NCBI RefSeq assembly: GCF_030944625.1
Contig: NZ_JAUSXY010000001.1
Location: 2,170,001 to 2,234,000 of the forward strand
Source: Arthrobacter sp. SLBN-112
Lineage (GTDB): Bacteria; Actinomycetota; Actinomycetes; Actinomycetales; Micrococcaceae
DNA: 64,000 bases
Direction: 5' to 3'
Numbering within the stretch: position 1 is the stretch's first letter; the number at the start of each line of letters is the position of its first letter. Made by a program: the position numbers and the translations under genes. This document shows, piece after piece, positions 1-9,637 of this stretch. The notes below the pieces were generated by a model, which did no database searches, was not told the DNA's origin, and was given only the letters and a program-made list of their open reading frames with translations.

Positions 1-153
1 GCCGACTGGTGGAAACGCGCCAATGCCCGCCCCGAACGGCAGACGAGCCAGTGGCTGCGGCGCTTTGGATTCCTCGCGGACATCGTCCAGGACGTGCCCC
101 TCGCTGCCCAGCGCAGGGCGGCCGCCACCATCGCGCACCTGTCTGACGCCTGA
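1..153 (+). CDS. 3' end of an unidentified protein (partial)
   Basis: Frame 1 is open from the first base and ends in TGA at 151-153, giving the last 50 residues of a protein that begins outside the window. The fragment is charged and helical-looking, with tryptophans near its start (ADWWKR) and an Arg/Ala-rich end (QRRAAATIAHLSDA). I do not recognise a family from this tail. It is on the same strand as alr, 54 bp upstream of it, but alr has its own promoter-like -10, so the two need not be co-transcribed. Confidence 0.55.
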   Translation, partial: ADWWKRANARPERQTSQWLRRFGFLADIVQDVPLAAQRRAAATIAHLSDA

Positions 154-194
154 AGTGCGGAGGCTGCCGATTATTCGGCGCGAAGTGCCCGCAC

Positions 195-200
195 TAGAAT
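195..200 (+). promoter_or_regulatory. -10 box of a leaderless alr promoter
   Basis: TAGAAT lies 7 nt before the GTG start of alr. At that spacing transcription would begin on or next to the start codon, so the mRNA would have no Shine-Dalgarno leader. The same arrangement recurs at many genes in this window. Confidence 0.5.
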
Positions 201-207
201 CACTTAG

Positions 208-1443
208 GTGACTTACCCCGCAACAACCGGTGAATTCAGTGCTGCCTCCGGGCCGGACCCCCGCCACGAACGGTCCGCCGTGATCGACCTGGACGCCATC
301 CGGCACAACGTCCGCCGGCTCGCCGACGCTGCTTCCCCCGCGAAAGTCATGGCCGTGGTCAAGGCCGACGCCTACGGGCATGGCGCCGTTCCCGTGGCCC
401 GCGCCGCCCTGCAGGCCGGCGCATCCTGGCTGGGGGTGGCCCACATCTCCGAGGCCCTCGCGCTCCGGGCCGCCGGCATCGACGCGCCGCTGCTGGCCTG
501 GCTGCACACCACCGACAGCAACTTCGGGGCCGCCGTTGCCGCCGGCGTCGACATTGGCTGCTCGGGGTGGGAACTGGAGCGGATCGTTGCCGCAGCCAGG
601 GACCAGGAGCGTCCGGCCCGGGTCCACCTCAAGGTGGACACGGGGCTTGGGCGCAACGGAGCCACCCCCGAAGCCTGGGACCGTCTGGTGGGCGAAGCCG
701 TGGAGTACCAGGACCAGGGGCTGCTGCGCGTGGTGGGAATCTTCTCCCACCTGGCCGTGGCTGATGAGCCGGAGCGCCCTGAAACGGATGACCAATTGGC
801 GGCTTTCCGGGAAGCGCTGGCCATCGCTGAGGACGCGGGCGTGGACCCGGAAGTCCGGCACCTGGCCAACACCCCCGCCACTTTGTCCCGGCCGGACACC
901 CACTTTGACCTGGTGCGGGTTGGCCTGGGCATGTACGGGCTCTCGCCGTTCGAGGGGCAGACGTCCGCGGAGCTCGGCCTGCGCCCGGCCATGACGCTGC
1001 GCACGCTGGTATCCCAGTGCAAGTCGGTCCCCGCCGGTCAGGGGGTCTCCTACGGCCTGCACTACCGGACCCGGGAGGCCAGCACCCTGGCATTGATTCC
1101 GCTGGGCTATGCCGACGGCGTCCCGCGCGTCGCCACCGGCGGCCCCGTCCGCGTGGCCGGGAAGACCTACCCGGTGGTGGGGCGGATCGCCATGGACCAG
1201 ATGGTCATCGACCTCGGGCCGGAGGCCGTGGGTTCCAGCCTGCTCGGTGCCGAAGCGGAGCTTTTCGGAGACGGTGCGGACGGCGGCCCCACGGCTGACG
1301 ACTGGGCGCAGGCCGCCGGGACCATCAACTACGAGATCGTGACCCGCATCAGCCCCCGCGTTCCGCGCCGTTTCATCAACGAGGACCAGCAGGCCGGCAG
1401 CAGCCCCGGCCTGGCGGGCTTGCCCGGAACGGCAGGGGCATGA
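208..1443 (+). CDS. alr: alanine racemase
   Basis: PLP-dependent interconversion of L- and D-alanine, supplying D-Ala for peptidoglycan in the cytosol. The N-terminal TIM-barrel carries the PLP-lysine motif VVKADAYGHG (Lys52), and the C-terminal beta domain carries the second catalytic residue in VSYG (Tyr282). The 411-residue product is slightly longer than the usual 370-390 because of a short N-terminal extension and a Gly/Ala-rich tail. The GTG start is chosen because it follows the -10 box at leaderless spacing. Its stop overlaps the tsaE start by 4 bp (ATGA), so it heads the alr-tsaE-tsaB-rimI-tsaD operon, an arrangement well known in actinobacteria. Confidence 0.95.
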   Translation: MTYPATTGEFSAASGPDPRHERSAVIDLDAIRHNVRRLADAASPAKVMAVVKADAYGHGAVPVARAALQAGASWLGVAHISEALALRAAGIDAPLLAWLHTTDSNFGAAVAAGVDIGCSGWELERIVAAARDQERPARVHLKVDTGLGRNGATPEAWDRLVGEAVEYQDQGLLRVVGIFSHLAVADEPERPETDDQLAAFREALAIAEDAGVDPEVRHLANTPATLSRPDTHFDLVRVGLGMYGLSPFEGQTSAELGLRPAMTLRTLVSQCKSVPAGQGVSYGLHYRTREASTLALIPLGYADGVPRVATGGPVRVAGKTYPVVGRIAMDQMVIDLGPEAVGSSLLGAEAELFGDGADGGPTADDWAQAAGTINYEIVTRISPRVPRRFINEDQQAGSSPGLAGLPGTAGA

Positions 1444-2054
1444 GCGGGACAGGGCAGCAGGGCGCCACCTGGGAAAAGACGTTTACGGCGACGACGGCGG
1501 AACAGACGCAGGCGTTCGGCAGGCATTTGGCGGAGGTACTCCAGGCCGGAGACCTGTTGGTGCTCTCCGGTGAACTTGGCGCCGGGAAGACCACCTTTAC
1601 GCAGGGGCTGGGGGAGGGGCTGGGTGTCCGCGCGGGCATCATCTCGCCCACGTTCGTCCTGGTCCGCATCCACCCCAACCTGGCGGACGGTCCTCGTCCC
1701 GGCGGCCCGGACCTGGTGCACGTGGACGCCTACCGTTTGGGATCTGCGGCGGAGATCGATGACATCGACCTCGAGAACACGATGGATTCGTCGGTGACCG
1801 TGGTGGAGTGGGGCCATGACCGGGTGGAGCACCTGAGCGACAGCCGCCTGGAGATCGACCTGCACCGTGCCATCGGCCTTGGCAGCACCGTGGAAGCTGC
1901 CAGTGACGAGGGCACCACGGGCGGGCCGTCCGGAAGCCTGGACTTTGACGACGACGACACCGACGAACCACGCACCATCGTGCTGCGCGGGTACGGTCCC
2001 CGCTGGGCAACCGCACCTGCGCTGGTCGGCTTTGAAGGGGGACTCCCATGCTGA
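1440..2054 (+). CDS. tsaE: tRNA t6A-modification ATPase TsaE
   Basis: P-loop ATPase subunit of the TsaB-TsaD-TsaE complex that installs threonylcarbamoyl on A37 of ANN-decoding tRNAs. The Walker A motif GELGAGKTT is visible with Lys50, followed by the family's SPTFVLV and VHVDAYRL segments. At 204 residues it is longer than the roughly 150-residue E. coli protein; the excess is a Gly/Ser/Asp-rich insert (DFDDDDTDEP) near the C-terminus. It overlaps alr by 4 bp and tsaB by 7 bp, consistent with translational coupling. Confidence 0.93.
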   Translation: MSGTGQQGATWEKTFTATTAEQTQAFGRHLAEVLQAGDLLVLSGELGAGKTTFTQGLGEGLGVRAGIISPTFVLVRIHPNLADGPRPGGPDLVHVDAYRLGSAAEIDDIDLENTMDSSVTVVEWGHDRVEHLSDSRLEIDLHRAIGLGSTVEAASDEGTTGGPSGSLDFDDDDTDEPRTIVLRGYGPRWATAPALVGFEGGLPC

Positions 2055-2719
2055 TCCTCGCCATTGACACCTCGGCCGTGGCAAGCGCCGCCCTGGTGTC
2101 CGACGATGCCCCTGAAAGCGTGATCGCCAGCTTCGCGACAGAGGACACCCGCAGCCATGCCGAGGTACTCGCCCCCGGGATCGACGCCATGCTGTCCGAG
2201 GCCGGAGTCAGCGGCGCGGACGTGGACGCCCTGGTGGTGGGCGTAGGCCCGGGACCGTTCACCGGACTGCGTTCCGGCATTGCCACCGCCCGCACCCTGG
2301 CGTTCGTCTGGGGCAAGCCCCTGCACGGGCTGATGAGCCTGGATGCCGTGGCCCTGGAAGTAGCGGAATCCACCGCTGCTGTTCCGGAATTCCTGGTGGT
2401 CACCGATGCCCGCCGCAAGGAGGTCTACTGGGCCCGTTACAGCCTGGCCGATGGCCAGTTGCCCCTGCTCCAGGACGGCCCGCATGTCGGTTTCGCCGCG
2501 GACCTGCCGGACCTGCCTGCGTTCGGCGCCGGAGCCGGGCTGTACGGCGACGTATTGAAAGCCCACCCGGAGTTCGCAGCCGAGCAGCCGGACGCCCTGT
2601 ACCTTGGCCAGTTCGCCCTCGCCAGGCTGGCCTCCGGGGAGTCTCTGCTGGACTCCACCCCGCTGTACCTGCGCGAATCAGACGCCCAGGTCCCCGGGCC
2701 CAGGAAAAGGGCATTATGA
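2048..2719 (+). CDS. tsaB: tRNA t6A-modification protein TsaB
   Basis: Non-catalytic ASKHA-fold partner of TsaD in t6A synthesis. The N-terminus LILAIDTSA and the motif GPGPFTGLR (residues 67-75) are characteristic of TsaB (YeaZ). It lacks the metal-binding His pair that TsaD has. Length of 223 residues is normal. The start overlaps the end of tsaE and the stop overlaps the rimI start (ATGA), so expression is coupled to its complex partners. Confidence 0.93.
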   Translation: MLILAIDTSAVASAALVSDDAPESVIASFATEDTRSHAEVLAPGIDAMLSEAGVSGADVDALVVGVGPGPFTGLRSGIATARTLAFVWGKPLHGLMSLDAVALEVAESTAAVPEFLVVTDARRKEVYWARYSLADGQLPLLQDGPHVGFAADLPDLPAFGAGAGLYGDVLKAHPEFAAEQPDALYLGQFALARLASGESLLDSTPLYLRESDAQVPGPRKRAL

Positions 2720-3231
2720 GCAGCTTGACCGATCCGCGGATGGCGGGTATCACGGTCCGCGACATGACGCTGGACGATGTTCCCGCCGTCGGACTCCTCG
2801 AACACCAGCTCTTCCCGATCGATGCCTGGCCCGTGCAGATGTTCCTGGACGAACTGTCCCAGCCGGAAACGCGCCGCTACCTGGTGGCGGAGACCGGCAG
2901 CGGCATCGTGGGCTACGCCGGCCTGATGTGCATCGAACCCATCGCCGATGTGCAGACCATCGCCGTAGTCCCGGAGTACGAAGGCCGCGGCATAGGCAGC
3001 CACTTGCTCACCCGGCTCATCGGGGAGGCCCGCCGCCGGGGCGCCGCCGACGTCCTGCTCGAAGTCCGCGCCGACAACCCGCGGGCCCAACAGCTCTACC
3101 TGCGGTTCGGCTTCGAGCAGATCCATATCCGTCCCCGCTATTACCGCGACGGCGTGGACGCCCTGATCATGCGGCTGCAACTGGCCGCCGAAACCGCCGG
3201 TGGCGAAGCAACGGAAGCAGGCAGCCAATGA
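2716..3231 (+). CDS. rimI: ribosomal protein S18-alanine N-acetyltransferase RimI
   Basis: GNAT-family acetyltransferase expected to acetylate the N-terminal Ala of ribosomal protein S18 after Met removal. The acetyl-CoA loop is seen as [14 protein letters not shown], followed by the GNAT-typical [19 protein letters not shown] segment (shown here by its key residues N, A, Q, L, Y and F). At 171 residues it is a little longer than E. coli RimI (148). It sits between tsaB and tsaD with 4-bp overlaps on both sides, as in other actinobacteria. Confidence 0.9.
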   Translation: MSSLTDPRMAGITVRDMTLDDVPAVGLLEHQLFPIDAWPVQMFLDELSQPETRRYLVAETGSGIVGYAGLMCIEPIADVQTIAVVPEYEGRGIGSHLLTRLIGEARRRGAADVLLEVRADNPRAQQLYLRFGFEQIHIRPRYYRDGVDALIMRLQLAAETAGGEATEAGSQ

Positions 3232-4319
3232 ACCGCACACAGCCCCTGGTGCTGGGCATTGAATCATCCTGCGACGAAACCGGCGTCGGAATTGTCCGCG
3301 GCACCACCCTCCTGACCAACACCGTCTCATCCTCCATGGACGAGCACGTCCGGTTCGGCGGCGTCATCCCGGAGATCGCCTCCCGGGCCCACCTGGATGC
3401 GTTCGTACCCACCCTGGAGCAGGCACTGGCGGACGCCGGCGTCCGCCTGGCGGACGTGGATGCCATCGCCGTGACGTCAGGGCCCGGGCTCGCCGGCGCG
3501 CTCATGGTGGGCGTGTGCGCTGCCAAAGCGCTCGCCGTCGCCACCGGGAAGCCGCTGTACGCGATCAACCATTTGGTGGCGCACGTTGGTGTTGGCCTCC
3601 TGGATGACCGGGCAACCGGCAGGAAGCAGGAACTGCCGGCGAACCTGGGCGCCCTGCTGGTGTCCGGCGGCCATACGGAGATCCTGCGGATCAACAGCAT
3701 CACCAGCGATGTGGAGCTCCTGGGCTCCACCATCGACGACGCCGCCGGCGAGGCCTACGACAAGGTGGCCCGCATCCTGGGCCTGGGCTACCCTGGCGGA
3801 CCGGCCATCGACAAGGTGGCACGCAACGGCAACCCCAAAGCGATCCGCTTTCCGCGGGGCCTGACCCAGCCCAAGTACATGGGCACTGCGGACGAGCCCG
3901 GGCCACACCGGTACGACTGGTCCTTCAGCGGCCTCAAGACGGCCGTGGCCCGGTGCGTGGAGCAGTTCGAATCCCGTGGGGAGGAGATCCCGGTGGCAGA
4001 CATCGCCGCCGCTTTCCAGGAGGCCGTGGTGGACGTGATTTCGTCCAAGGCGGTGCTGGCCTGCCGCGAGCACGGGATCAAGGACGTCCTGCTGGGCGGC
4101 GGGGTGGCGGCCAATTCACGCTTGCGGGAACTGACCGGGCAACGCTGCGCCTCTGCCGGTATCCGCCTGCACGTCCCGCCGCTGGACCTCTGCACGGACA
4201 ATGGCGCCATGGTGGCGGCCCTCGGCGCGCAGCTGGTGATGGCGGGAGTGGAATCCAGTGGGATCGGCTTCGCCCCGGATTCGTCGTTGCCGGTCACCTC
4301 GGTGTCGCTTCCGGCCTGA
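3228..4319 (+). CDS. tsaD: tRNA threonylcarbamoyladenosine transferase TsaD
   Basis: Catalytic subunit that transfers threonylcarbamoyl from threonylcarbamoyl-AMP to tRNA A37. It starts [18 protein letters not shown], the family signature. The metal-binding HLVAH pair is at His115 and His119, and the ASKHA phosphate motifs ([25 protein letters not shown]) follow in order. The 363-residue length is normal. The ATG at 3228 overlaps the rimI stop. This is the last gene of the operon and is followed by a branched inverted repeat that may terminate transcription. Confidence 0.95.
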   Translation: MNRTQPLVLGIESSCDETGVGIVRGTTLLTNTVSSSMDEHVRFGGVIPEIASRAHLDAFVPTLEQALADAGVRLADVDAIAVTSGPGLAGALMVGVCAAKALAVATGKPLYAINHLVAHVGVGLLDDRATGRKQELPANLGALLVSGGHTEILRINSITSDVELLGSTIDDAAGEAYDKVARILGLGYPGGPAIDKVARNGNPKAIRFPRGLTQPKYMGTADEPGPHRYDWSFSGLKTAVARCVEQFESRGEEIPVADIAAAFQEAVVDVISSKAVLACREHGIKDVLLGGGVAANSRLRELTGQRCASAGIRLHVPPLDLCTDNGAMVAALGAQLVMAGVESSGIGFAPDSSLPVTSVSLPA

Positions 4320-4344
4320 CGGCAGTGGGCCCGGCGAACCGTCG

Positions 4345-4414
4345 CGGGGCACTTTGGGCGCCTCGACGTCGTAAATCACGACGGCGGCCGGCGTGTCCGT
4401 GCCGAAGTGCCCCG
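4345..4414. repeat. branched inverted repeat between convergent genes (possible bidirectional terminator)
   Basis: CGGGGCACTT at 4345-4354 pairs perfectly with AAGTGCCCCG at 4405-4414. Inside it CGTCGT (4367-4372) pairs with ACGACG (4378-4383). It lies between the ends of tsaD (+) and the glutamate-cysteine ligase gene (-). There is no T-run on either side, so Rho-independent termination is uncertain; a dispersed intergenic repeat is the alternative. Confidence 0.5.
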
Positions 4415-4448
4415 TCTCGGGAGGGACCACGTCAGCCGAGGGGCCAGG

Positions 4449-5600
4449 TCAGGCGGTGGGGCCGTTCCGCATCTGCTTGACCAGGTCCAGCACCACGGCC
4501 TGAAGGTTGCCGCCGTTCTCGGCCGCCACGCGGCGCTGGCGCTGGTACCCGGCGCCGCGGCGGATGATCTTCTCCACGTCGGCGAGTTCGTCGGAGCAGC
4601 GCAGCTTGGCTGCCACCGGCTCCAGCCGGTTCAGCGTCTCCAGCAGGTGCTCGGTGACCAGCTGCTCCTTGCCGGCCGCGTCCAGGATGATGATGGCGTC
4701 CATGCCGTACCGGGCGGCGCGCCACTTGTTCTCCTGCACGTGCCACGGCGGCATGGTGGGAATGGTGCCGCCGTTGTCCAGGGTGGTGGAGAACTCGTCC
4801 ACCAGGCACTGCGTGAGGGCCGCGATGGCGCCCACTTCCTCCAGCGTGGCCAGGCCGTCGCAGATGCGCATTTCGATGGTCCCGAGCGCGGGCACCGGCC
4901 GGATGTCCCAGCGGATCTCGGAGATGGTGTCGATGACGCCGGTGGTGGTCATGTCCTGCACATAGGACTCATATTCCTCCCAGGATTTGAACTGGAAGGG
5001 CAGGCCTGCGGTGGGAAGCTGCTGGAACATCAGTGCGCGCTGGGAGGCGTAGCCGGTGTCCTCGCCGCCCCAGAAGGGGCTGGACGCGGAGAGTGCCTGG
5101 AAGTGCGGGAAGTAGTTGACCAGGCCGTCCAGGACGGGCAGTGCCTTGTCCCGGCGGTCCAGTCCCACATGCACGTGGACGCCGTAAATGACCATCTGCC
5201 GGCCCCACCACTGGGTCCGGTCGATGAGCTTGGCGTACCGCGCCTTGTCAGTGACCGGCTGCAGCTGCGGCGGGCTGAACGGGTGGCTGCCGGCGCAGAA
5301 CAACTCCACGCCCATGGGGTCGGTGATTTCGCGGACGGCGGCGACGGACCGGTTGAGGTCCTCTTTGGCTTCGGCGGCCGTCTCGCAGATGCCGGTAACC
5401 AGTTCCACGGTATTGAGCAGGAGTTCCTGCTTGATGTGCGGGTGTTCGTCGTCTTCATTGAGTTCAGGGTGCCGGGAGGCCACGCCGCGGAGCACCTGGT
5501 TGGCCACGGAAGCGAGCTCGCCCGTCTTCCCGTCCACCAGGGCAAGCTCCCACTCAACACCGAGGGTTGACTGCCTCGATGACGCGAAGTCGATCTTCAC
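4449..5600 (-). CDS. carboxylate-amine ligase, glutamate-cysteine ligase type 2 (YbdK-like)
   Basis: ATP-grasp-like GCS2 family protein predicted to ligate the gamma-carboxylate of glutamate to an amine such as cysteine. The family pattern is clear: LGVEWELALVD near the N-terminus, the metal/substrate segments YGVHVHVGLDRRDKAL (H-V-H) and SSPFWGGEDTGYAS, and a C-terminal RAARYGMDA. At 383 residues it has the usual length. The GTG start is preceded by AAGGAAA. In organisms making mycothiol the substrate need not be glutathione-related; ergothioneine or another gamma-glutamyl product is possible, so no firm substrate is assigned. Confidence 0.82.
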   Translation of the reverse strand: MKIDFASSRQSTLGVEWELALVDGKTGELASVANQVLRGVASRHPELNEDDEHPHIKQELLLNTVELVTGICETAAEAKEDLNRSVAAVREITDPMGVELFCAGSHPFSPPQLQPVTDKARYAKLIDRTQWWGRQMVIYGVHVHVGLDRRDKALPVLDGLVNYFPHFQALSASSPFWGGEDTGYASQRALMFQQLPTAGLPFQFKSWEEYESYVQDMTTTGVIDTISEIRWDIRPVPALGTIEMRICDGLATLEEVGAIAALTQCLVDEFSTTLDNGGTIPTMPPWHVQENKWRAARYGMDAIIILDAAGKEQLVTEHLLETLNRLEPVAAKLRCSDELADVEKIIRRGAGYQRQRRVAAENGGNLQAVVLDLVKQMRNGPTA

Positions 5601-5690
5601 ACTTTTCCTTACTGTCCGGTTTGCCGCTGGCTGATGCCGCTCACAGGCTGCGCCGGCTGGCGAACGGATGGTCCAAGTCTAGTCCAGGGG

Positions 5691-5696
5691 TAGCAT
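5691..5696 (+). promoter_or_regulatory. -10 box of a leaderless promoter for the GH3 lipoprotein gene
   Basis: TAGCAT lies 7 nt before the ATG at 5704. This placement selects 5704 as the start over the TTG at 5701. Confidence 0.45.
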
Positions 5697-5703
5697 CGTA
5701 TTG

Positions 5704-7450
5704 ATGGCTCCGTTCCCCATGCGTCACACCCCTGCCAGGACCAACACTGCCAAATCCAGTCCTGCCAAATCCTTCCCTCTCCTCGTTGCCCTGTCCGCCC
5801 TGGCACTGGCCTCCTGCACGGCGGCCCCAGCTCCGGCCCCGCCGTCGTCCACCACGCCTGCCGCCAGCGCGTCCGCAGCAGAAAGTACGACGCCGGCAGA
5901 ACCTTCCGCCTCACCCTCACCTGACGCAGGCTCCCGCCCCCTGGGGTGGGGCCCGGAGCAGCGCGACCAGGACGCCGCCGCTGCGGCTGTGGCGGCGATG
6001 TCGCCGGAGGAAAAGGCCGGGCAGGTGCTGCTTCCGTTCTTCAAAGGCAACCAGGTGGAGGCGCACGCCGCACTGATCCAGCGCCTGCACCTGGCCGGGT
6101 CCATCATCATGGGCGATAACGTGCCGCGCGACCCCCAGGGGAAGGTTGACGTAGCCGCCATGGGTGCCGTCAACCAGCGGCTGCGGCAAGCTGTGGCCGC
6201 GGACGGCCGGCCATGGCCCGGGATCATCGGCGTGGACCAGGAAGGCGGAGCAGTGGCACGGCTGGGCGCCCCGCTCACCGAATGGCCCGCGCCCATGAGC
6301 TACGGCGCTGCGGGGAGCGAGGACCTGACCCATCAGGCCGGCAAAGCATTGGCTGCCGAGCTGGTGCCGTTGGGGTTTGACCTCGATTTCGCGCCCGACA
6401 CGGATGTGACCATTGGACCCAAGGACCCCACCATCGGCGCCCGCTCCATGTCCGCCGATCCGGCGGTGGCGGCATCGCAGGGCGTGGCGTTCTCCCGGGG
6501 CATGCTGGACGCAGGCATCCTTCCCACCGTCAAAGCACTTCCCGGGGCACGGCTCGGTGACAACTGACTCCCACCTCAGCCTCCCGGTCCAGCCGGCCAC
6601 CCTTGATGAACTTCGGGGCAGGGACTGGAAACCGTTCCAGGCCGCCGTGGCCGCCGGCCTGCCGGTCGTCATGACCGGGCACATCGCCGTGCCCGCGCTG
6701 GAACCCGGCGTGCCGGCGTCGCTCTCCGCGCCAAGTTACGCGGCGCTGCGGAACCTGGGCTTCCAGGGTGTGGCAGTGACCGACGCCCTCAACATGGGCG
6801 CCGTGGAAGAGCAGTACCCGGCCGGCGCTGCCGCCGTGAAGGCCCTGGCCGCGGGCGCCGACCTGCTGCTGATGCCCGAGGACGTGGAACAGGCGCATGC
6901 CGCCATCCTGCAGGCCCTGGCCGCTGGAACCCTCCCGGCCGCGCGGCTCGATGATGCCGCCCGCCGGGTTGCCACCATGATGGTGTGGCACGCACGGACG
7001 GCGGCCCCTGCAGGGGCGCCCGGCGCCGGTGCTCCGGCCGGGAGCGGCGCCGGGTTGTCGGCCAAGGTCTCGGCGTCCGCCGTGACAGTCCTGTCCGGCC
7101 CCTGCAGCGGACCACTGGTGCCGGGTGCACTACGCGTCGAGGGCGGGGGACCGGGGGACCGGGAACGCTTCGAAGCCGCTGCCGCACGTGCCGGCCTGGC
7201 AGTTGGCTCCGGCCCCGTGGTCGACCTCATCGGCTTCGGCGGCAAACCGGCAGGCGGTGACATCGCGGTATCCCTGGACGCACCCTGGCCGCTGCAGGAC
7301 TCCGGCGCCCCGATCAAGCTGGCGCTCTACGGCCGCAATGACACCGCCTTCGACGCCCTCGCCGCCGTCCTGGCAGGGAAGGCGACGGCGCCCGGAAAGC
7401 TGCCTGCCGCCGTCGGGCCCTATCCTGCCGGAACCGGTTGCAGCCCGTGA
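5704..7450 (+). pseudogene. beta-N-acetylglucosaminidase-like GH3 lipoprotein, single-base frameshift
   Basis: Glycoside hydrolase family 3 protein of the NagZ type, expected to remove GlcNAc from muropeptides at the cell surface. A signal peptide ends in the lipobox LASC (Cys38), followed by a Pro/Ser/Thr-rich linker and the GH3 barrel with IGVDQEGG, the KHFPGHG acid/base loop and VTDALNMGA carrying the nucleophile Asp. The reading frame breaks inside the K-H of KHFPGHG: three A residues at 6532-6534 where two would keep frame. In the downstream frame the protein continues intact to 7450. Removing one A gives a normal 581-residue enzyme. This is either a recent inactivation or a homopolymer sequencing error. 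Confidence 0.8.
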
Positions 7451-7491
7451 CCCGGGAGCGGGATTAGCGGCGGAGCGCGTTTAATGGTCGG

Positions 7492-8310
7492 GTGCCCATT
7501 CTGAATAAAGACATGACCCTCTGCATCTCGCTCTCCGCCCGTCCCAGCAACAACGGGACCCGGTTCCACAACCACCTTTACGGGCAATTGGACCTGAACT
7601 GGATCTACAAGGCGTTCGCGCCCACCAACCTTGAGCAGGCCATCGCCGGTGTCCGCGGCCTGGGCATCCGGGGCTGCGCCATCTCCATGCCCTACAAGGA
7701 AGACGCCATAGCCCTGGTGGACGAGATGGACCCCTCCGCCAAAGCCATCGACTCCGTCAACACCATCGTGAACACCGATGGCCACCTCAAGGCGTACAAC
7801 ACCGACTACACGGCTATCGAGCAGCTCCTGGCCACCAACTCGGTCCCCACCGGCTACTCCGTGGTGGTGCAGGGCTCAGGCGGGATGGCGAAGGCCACGG
7901 TGGCGGCCCTGCGGGACGCCGGCTTCACCGATGTCACGGTGGTGTCCCGGAACGAGGCCTCCGGCCGGGCGCTCGCGGACCAGTACGGTTTCCGGTGGCG
8001 TGCAGCGCTCTACGGCGGGACGGCTGATTTGATAATCAACGTCACTCCGCTGGGGATGGCCGGCGGGACGGAAGCGGACACCGTGGCTTTCCCGGCGGAG
8101 GCCATCGAAGCGGCCCGCCTGGTGTTCGACGTGGTGGCCCTGCCGGCCGAGACGCCGCTGATACGTGCCGCCCGTGCCGCAGGCAAGCCGGTCATCACGG
8201 GTGCTGAGGTGGCCACCATCCAGGCGCTGGAGCAGTTTGTCCTGTACACCGGAGTGCGGCCCACGGCGGAGCAGGTGCAGGCGGCCGAGGAATTCATGCG
8301 CGCCCAGTAG
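7492..8310 (+). CDS. shikimate dehydrogenase-like protein (HI0607/SdhL type)
   Basis: AroE-fold NADP-dependent oxidoreductase. The N-terminus (CISLSARPSNNGTRFHNHLY), the GIRGCAISMPYKE block, AYNTDYTAI and QGSGGMAKA dinucleotide loop match, from memory, the shikimate dehydrogenase-like subfamily exemplified by Haemophilus HI0607 better than biosynthetic AroE, and the 272-residue length also fits. That subfamily is reported to be much less active on shikimate, so its true substrate is open. The GTG start lies about 6 nt after TTTAAT (7480-7485), suggesting leaderless expression. It is 41 bp after the GH3 gene. Confidence 0.82.
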   Translation: MPILNKDMTLCISLSARPSNNGTRFHNHLYGQLDLNWIYKAFAPTNLEQAIAGVRGLGIRGCAISMPYKEDAIALVDEMDPSAKAIDSVNTIVNTDGHLKAYNTDYTAIEQLLATNSVPTGYSVVVQGSGGMAKATVAALRDAGFTDVTVVSRNEASGRALADQYGFRWRAALYGGTADLIINVTPLGMAGGTEADTVAFPAEAIEAARLVFDVVALPAETPLIRAARAAGKPVITGAEVATIQALEQFVLYTGVRPTAEQVQAAEEFMRAQ

Positions 8311-8341
8311 GCACGACCCGGCAGGAGCTGCCCAGTGCCGG

Positions 8342-9584
8342 TCAGGCAGGCTCGACCACGATGGCCACCCGGTCCTCGCCAATCCGGGTCAGGACCAGGG
8401 TGGCGGCCTTGCCGGCGCCCTTCTTGCCGGAACCCTTGCCGGCTGCCTTCCCGCCCGGCAGCAGCTGCTTCCGCAGCTCTTCCGGGGTTACCGCGGTGCC
8501 ACGCTTTTTGATGTCCAGCACGGTGATGCCCTCCCTGCTTTACCCAGGCTTTGAGCGCCTTGACGTTATAGGGCATCACGTCCAGCACCTTGTAGGCCCT
8601 GGCGAACGGGGTGTCCAGGAGTTCCGGGGCGCAGATGTAGGCGATGTGTTCATCCACCAGGTGGCCGCCGAGCTCCAGGGCGACATCGGCAACCAGGCCG
8701 GCCCGGATCACTGCGCCGTCGGGTTCGTACAGGTAGCCCTCCACCGGTCCCACCGGGGCCGAGGGGCCGGCTCCGAAGTCATCTCCGCTGGTCAGTTCGG
8801 CCGCACCCTCGGAACCAAGGACCAGGGCTGCGCGGCGCACCCCTGGCCGGCTGACGGCGTTGAACCACAGGGTCACCTCGGTGACGTCTCCGGCTACCGA
8901 CACCCATTGGGCCTCGCAGCCTGCGGGCACGGATTCGTGCGGCATGCCGGGGCCCATCTTCACGCCCACTGCCTTCCCCGACGCCGCGAGCGATTCAACG
9001 AATGACAACGGGGGTGAGAACGCCTCGGGGTCCCAGATCCGCTTGGTGCCGGACGTGGAGGTGACCCGCCGGGCAGGATCCAGCCAAACACCGTCGACGC
9101 CCTCCAACGGCACCGTTGCCGCGTCCGCGTGCACCACGGTGGCATTGGGGAAGGGGATCAGGTTCACCGTGGCGCAGGCCGCGGTGGTCTCATCCATCTC
9201 GACGGCGGTCACGTTGAGGTCCAGGGATGCCAGGGCCAGGGAATCGGCGCCGAGGCCGCAACCCAGGTCCGCCACGTGGCTGATCCCGGCGGCGGCGAAA
9301 CGCTGCGCGTGGCGCGCCGCGACATTCAGGCGGGTGGCCTGCTCCAGGCCGGCCTGGGTGAAGAGCATCTGGCGGGCGAACTCGCCGAACTTCGCCTCAG
9401 CCTTGGTGCGCAGTCGCGACTGGGTCAGGACCGCGGAGACCAGCCCGGCAGGGTGGCCGGCTTTCCGGAGCGCGGAGTTGAGTTCGAAGGAATCCTCTTC
9501 CCGGTAGGGGCCCAGGGACGCGAGCAGCTCCCAGCCTTCGGGGGTCAGCAGCGGTGCAATCTGGTCCTGGGGAGCGTGAGCCAT
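8342..9584 (-). pseudogene. THUMP-like class I SAM-dependent methyltransferase, frameshift near the C-terminus
   Basis: Actinobacterial class I methyltransferase of about 410 residues with an N-terminal helical region, SAM-binding motif I VADLGCGLGADSLALA, motif II VTAVEMD and an NPPY-like position replaced by WLDPARR. The frame is lost near 8533-8535 (CCC on the plus strand where CC would restore frame). In the restored frame the C-terminus continues as a KREGI/KQEGI-like turn, ITVLDIKKRGTAVTPEEL, and ends RVAIVVEPA at a TGA at 8342-8344. As sequenced, translation instead runs on into the shikimate dehydrogenase-like region. The start at 9584 is chosen because TAGGCT lies 7 nt upstream. Its RNA substrate is unknown. 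Confidence 0.75.
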
Positions 9585-9591
9585 GGGTTCC

Positions 9592-9630
9592 AGCCTAATG
9601 GAGGAGCGCATGCCGGGTTGCCGATAGTGT
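9592..9630. promoter_or_regulatory. divergent leaderless promoter pair
   Basis: On the minus strand TAGGCT (plus coordinates 9592-9597) is 7 nt from the methyltransferase ATG at 9584. On the plus strand TAGTGT (9625-9630) is 7 nt from the ATG at 9638. Two back-to-back -10 boxes at identical start-codon spacing support leaderless transcription in both directions. Confidence 0.5.
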
Positions 9631-9637
9631 GGACACC

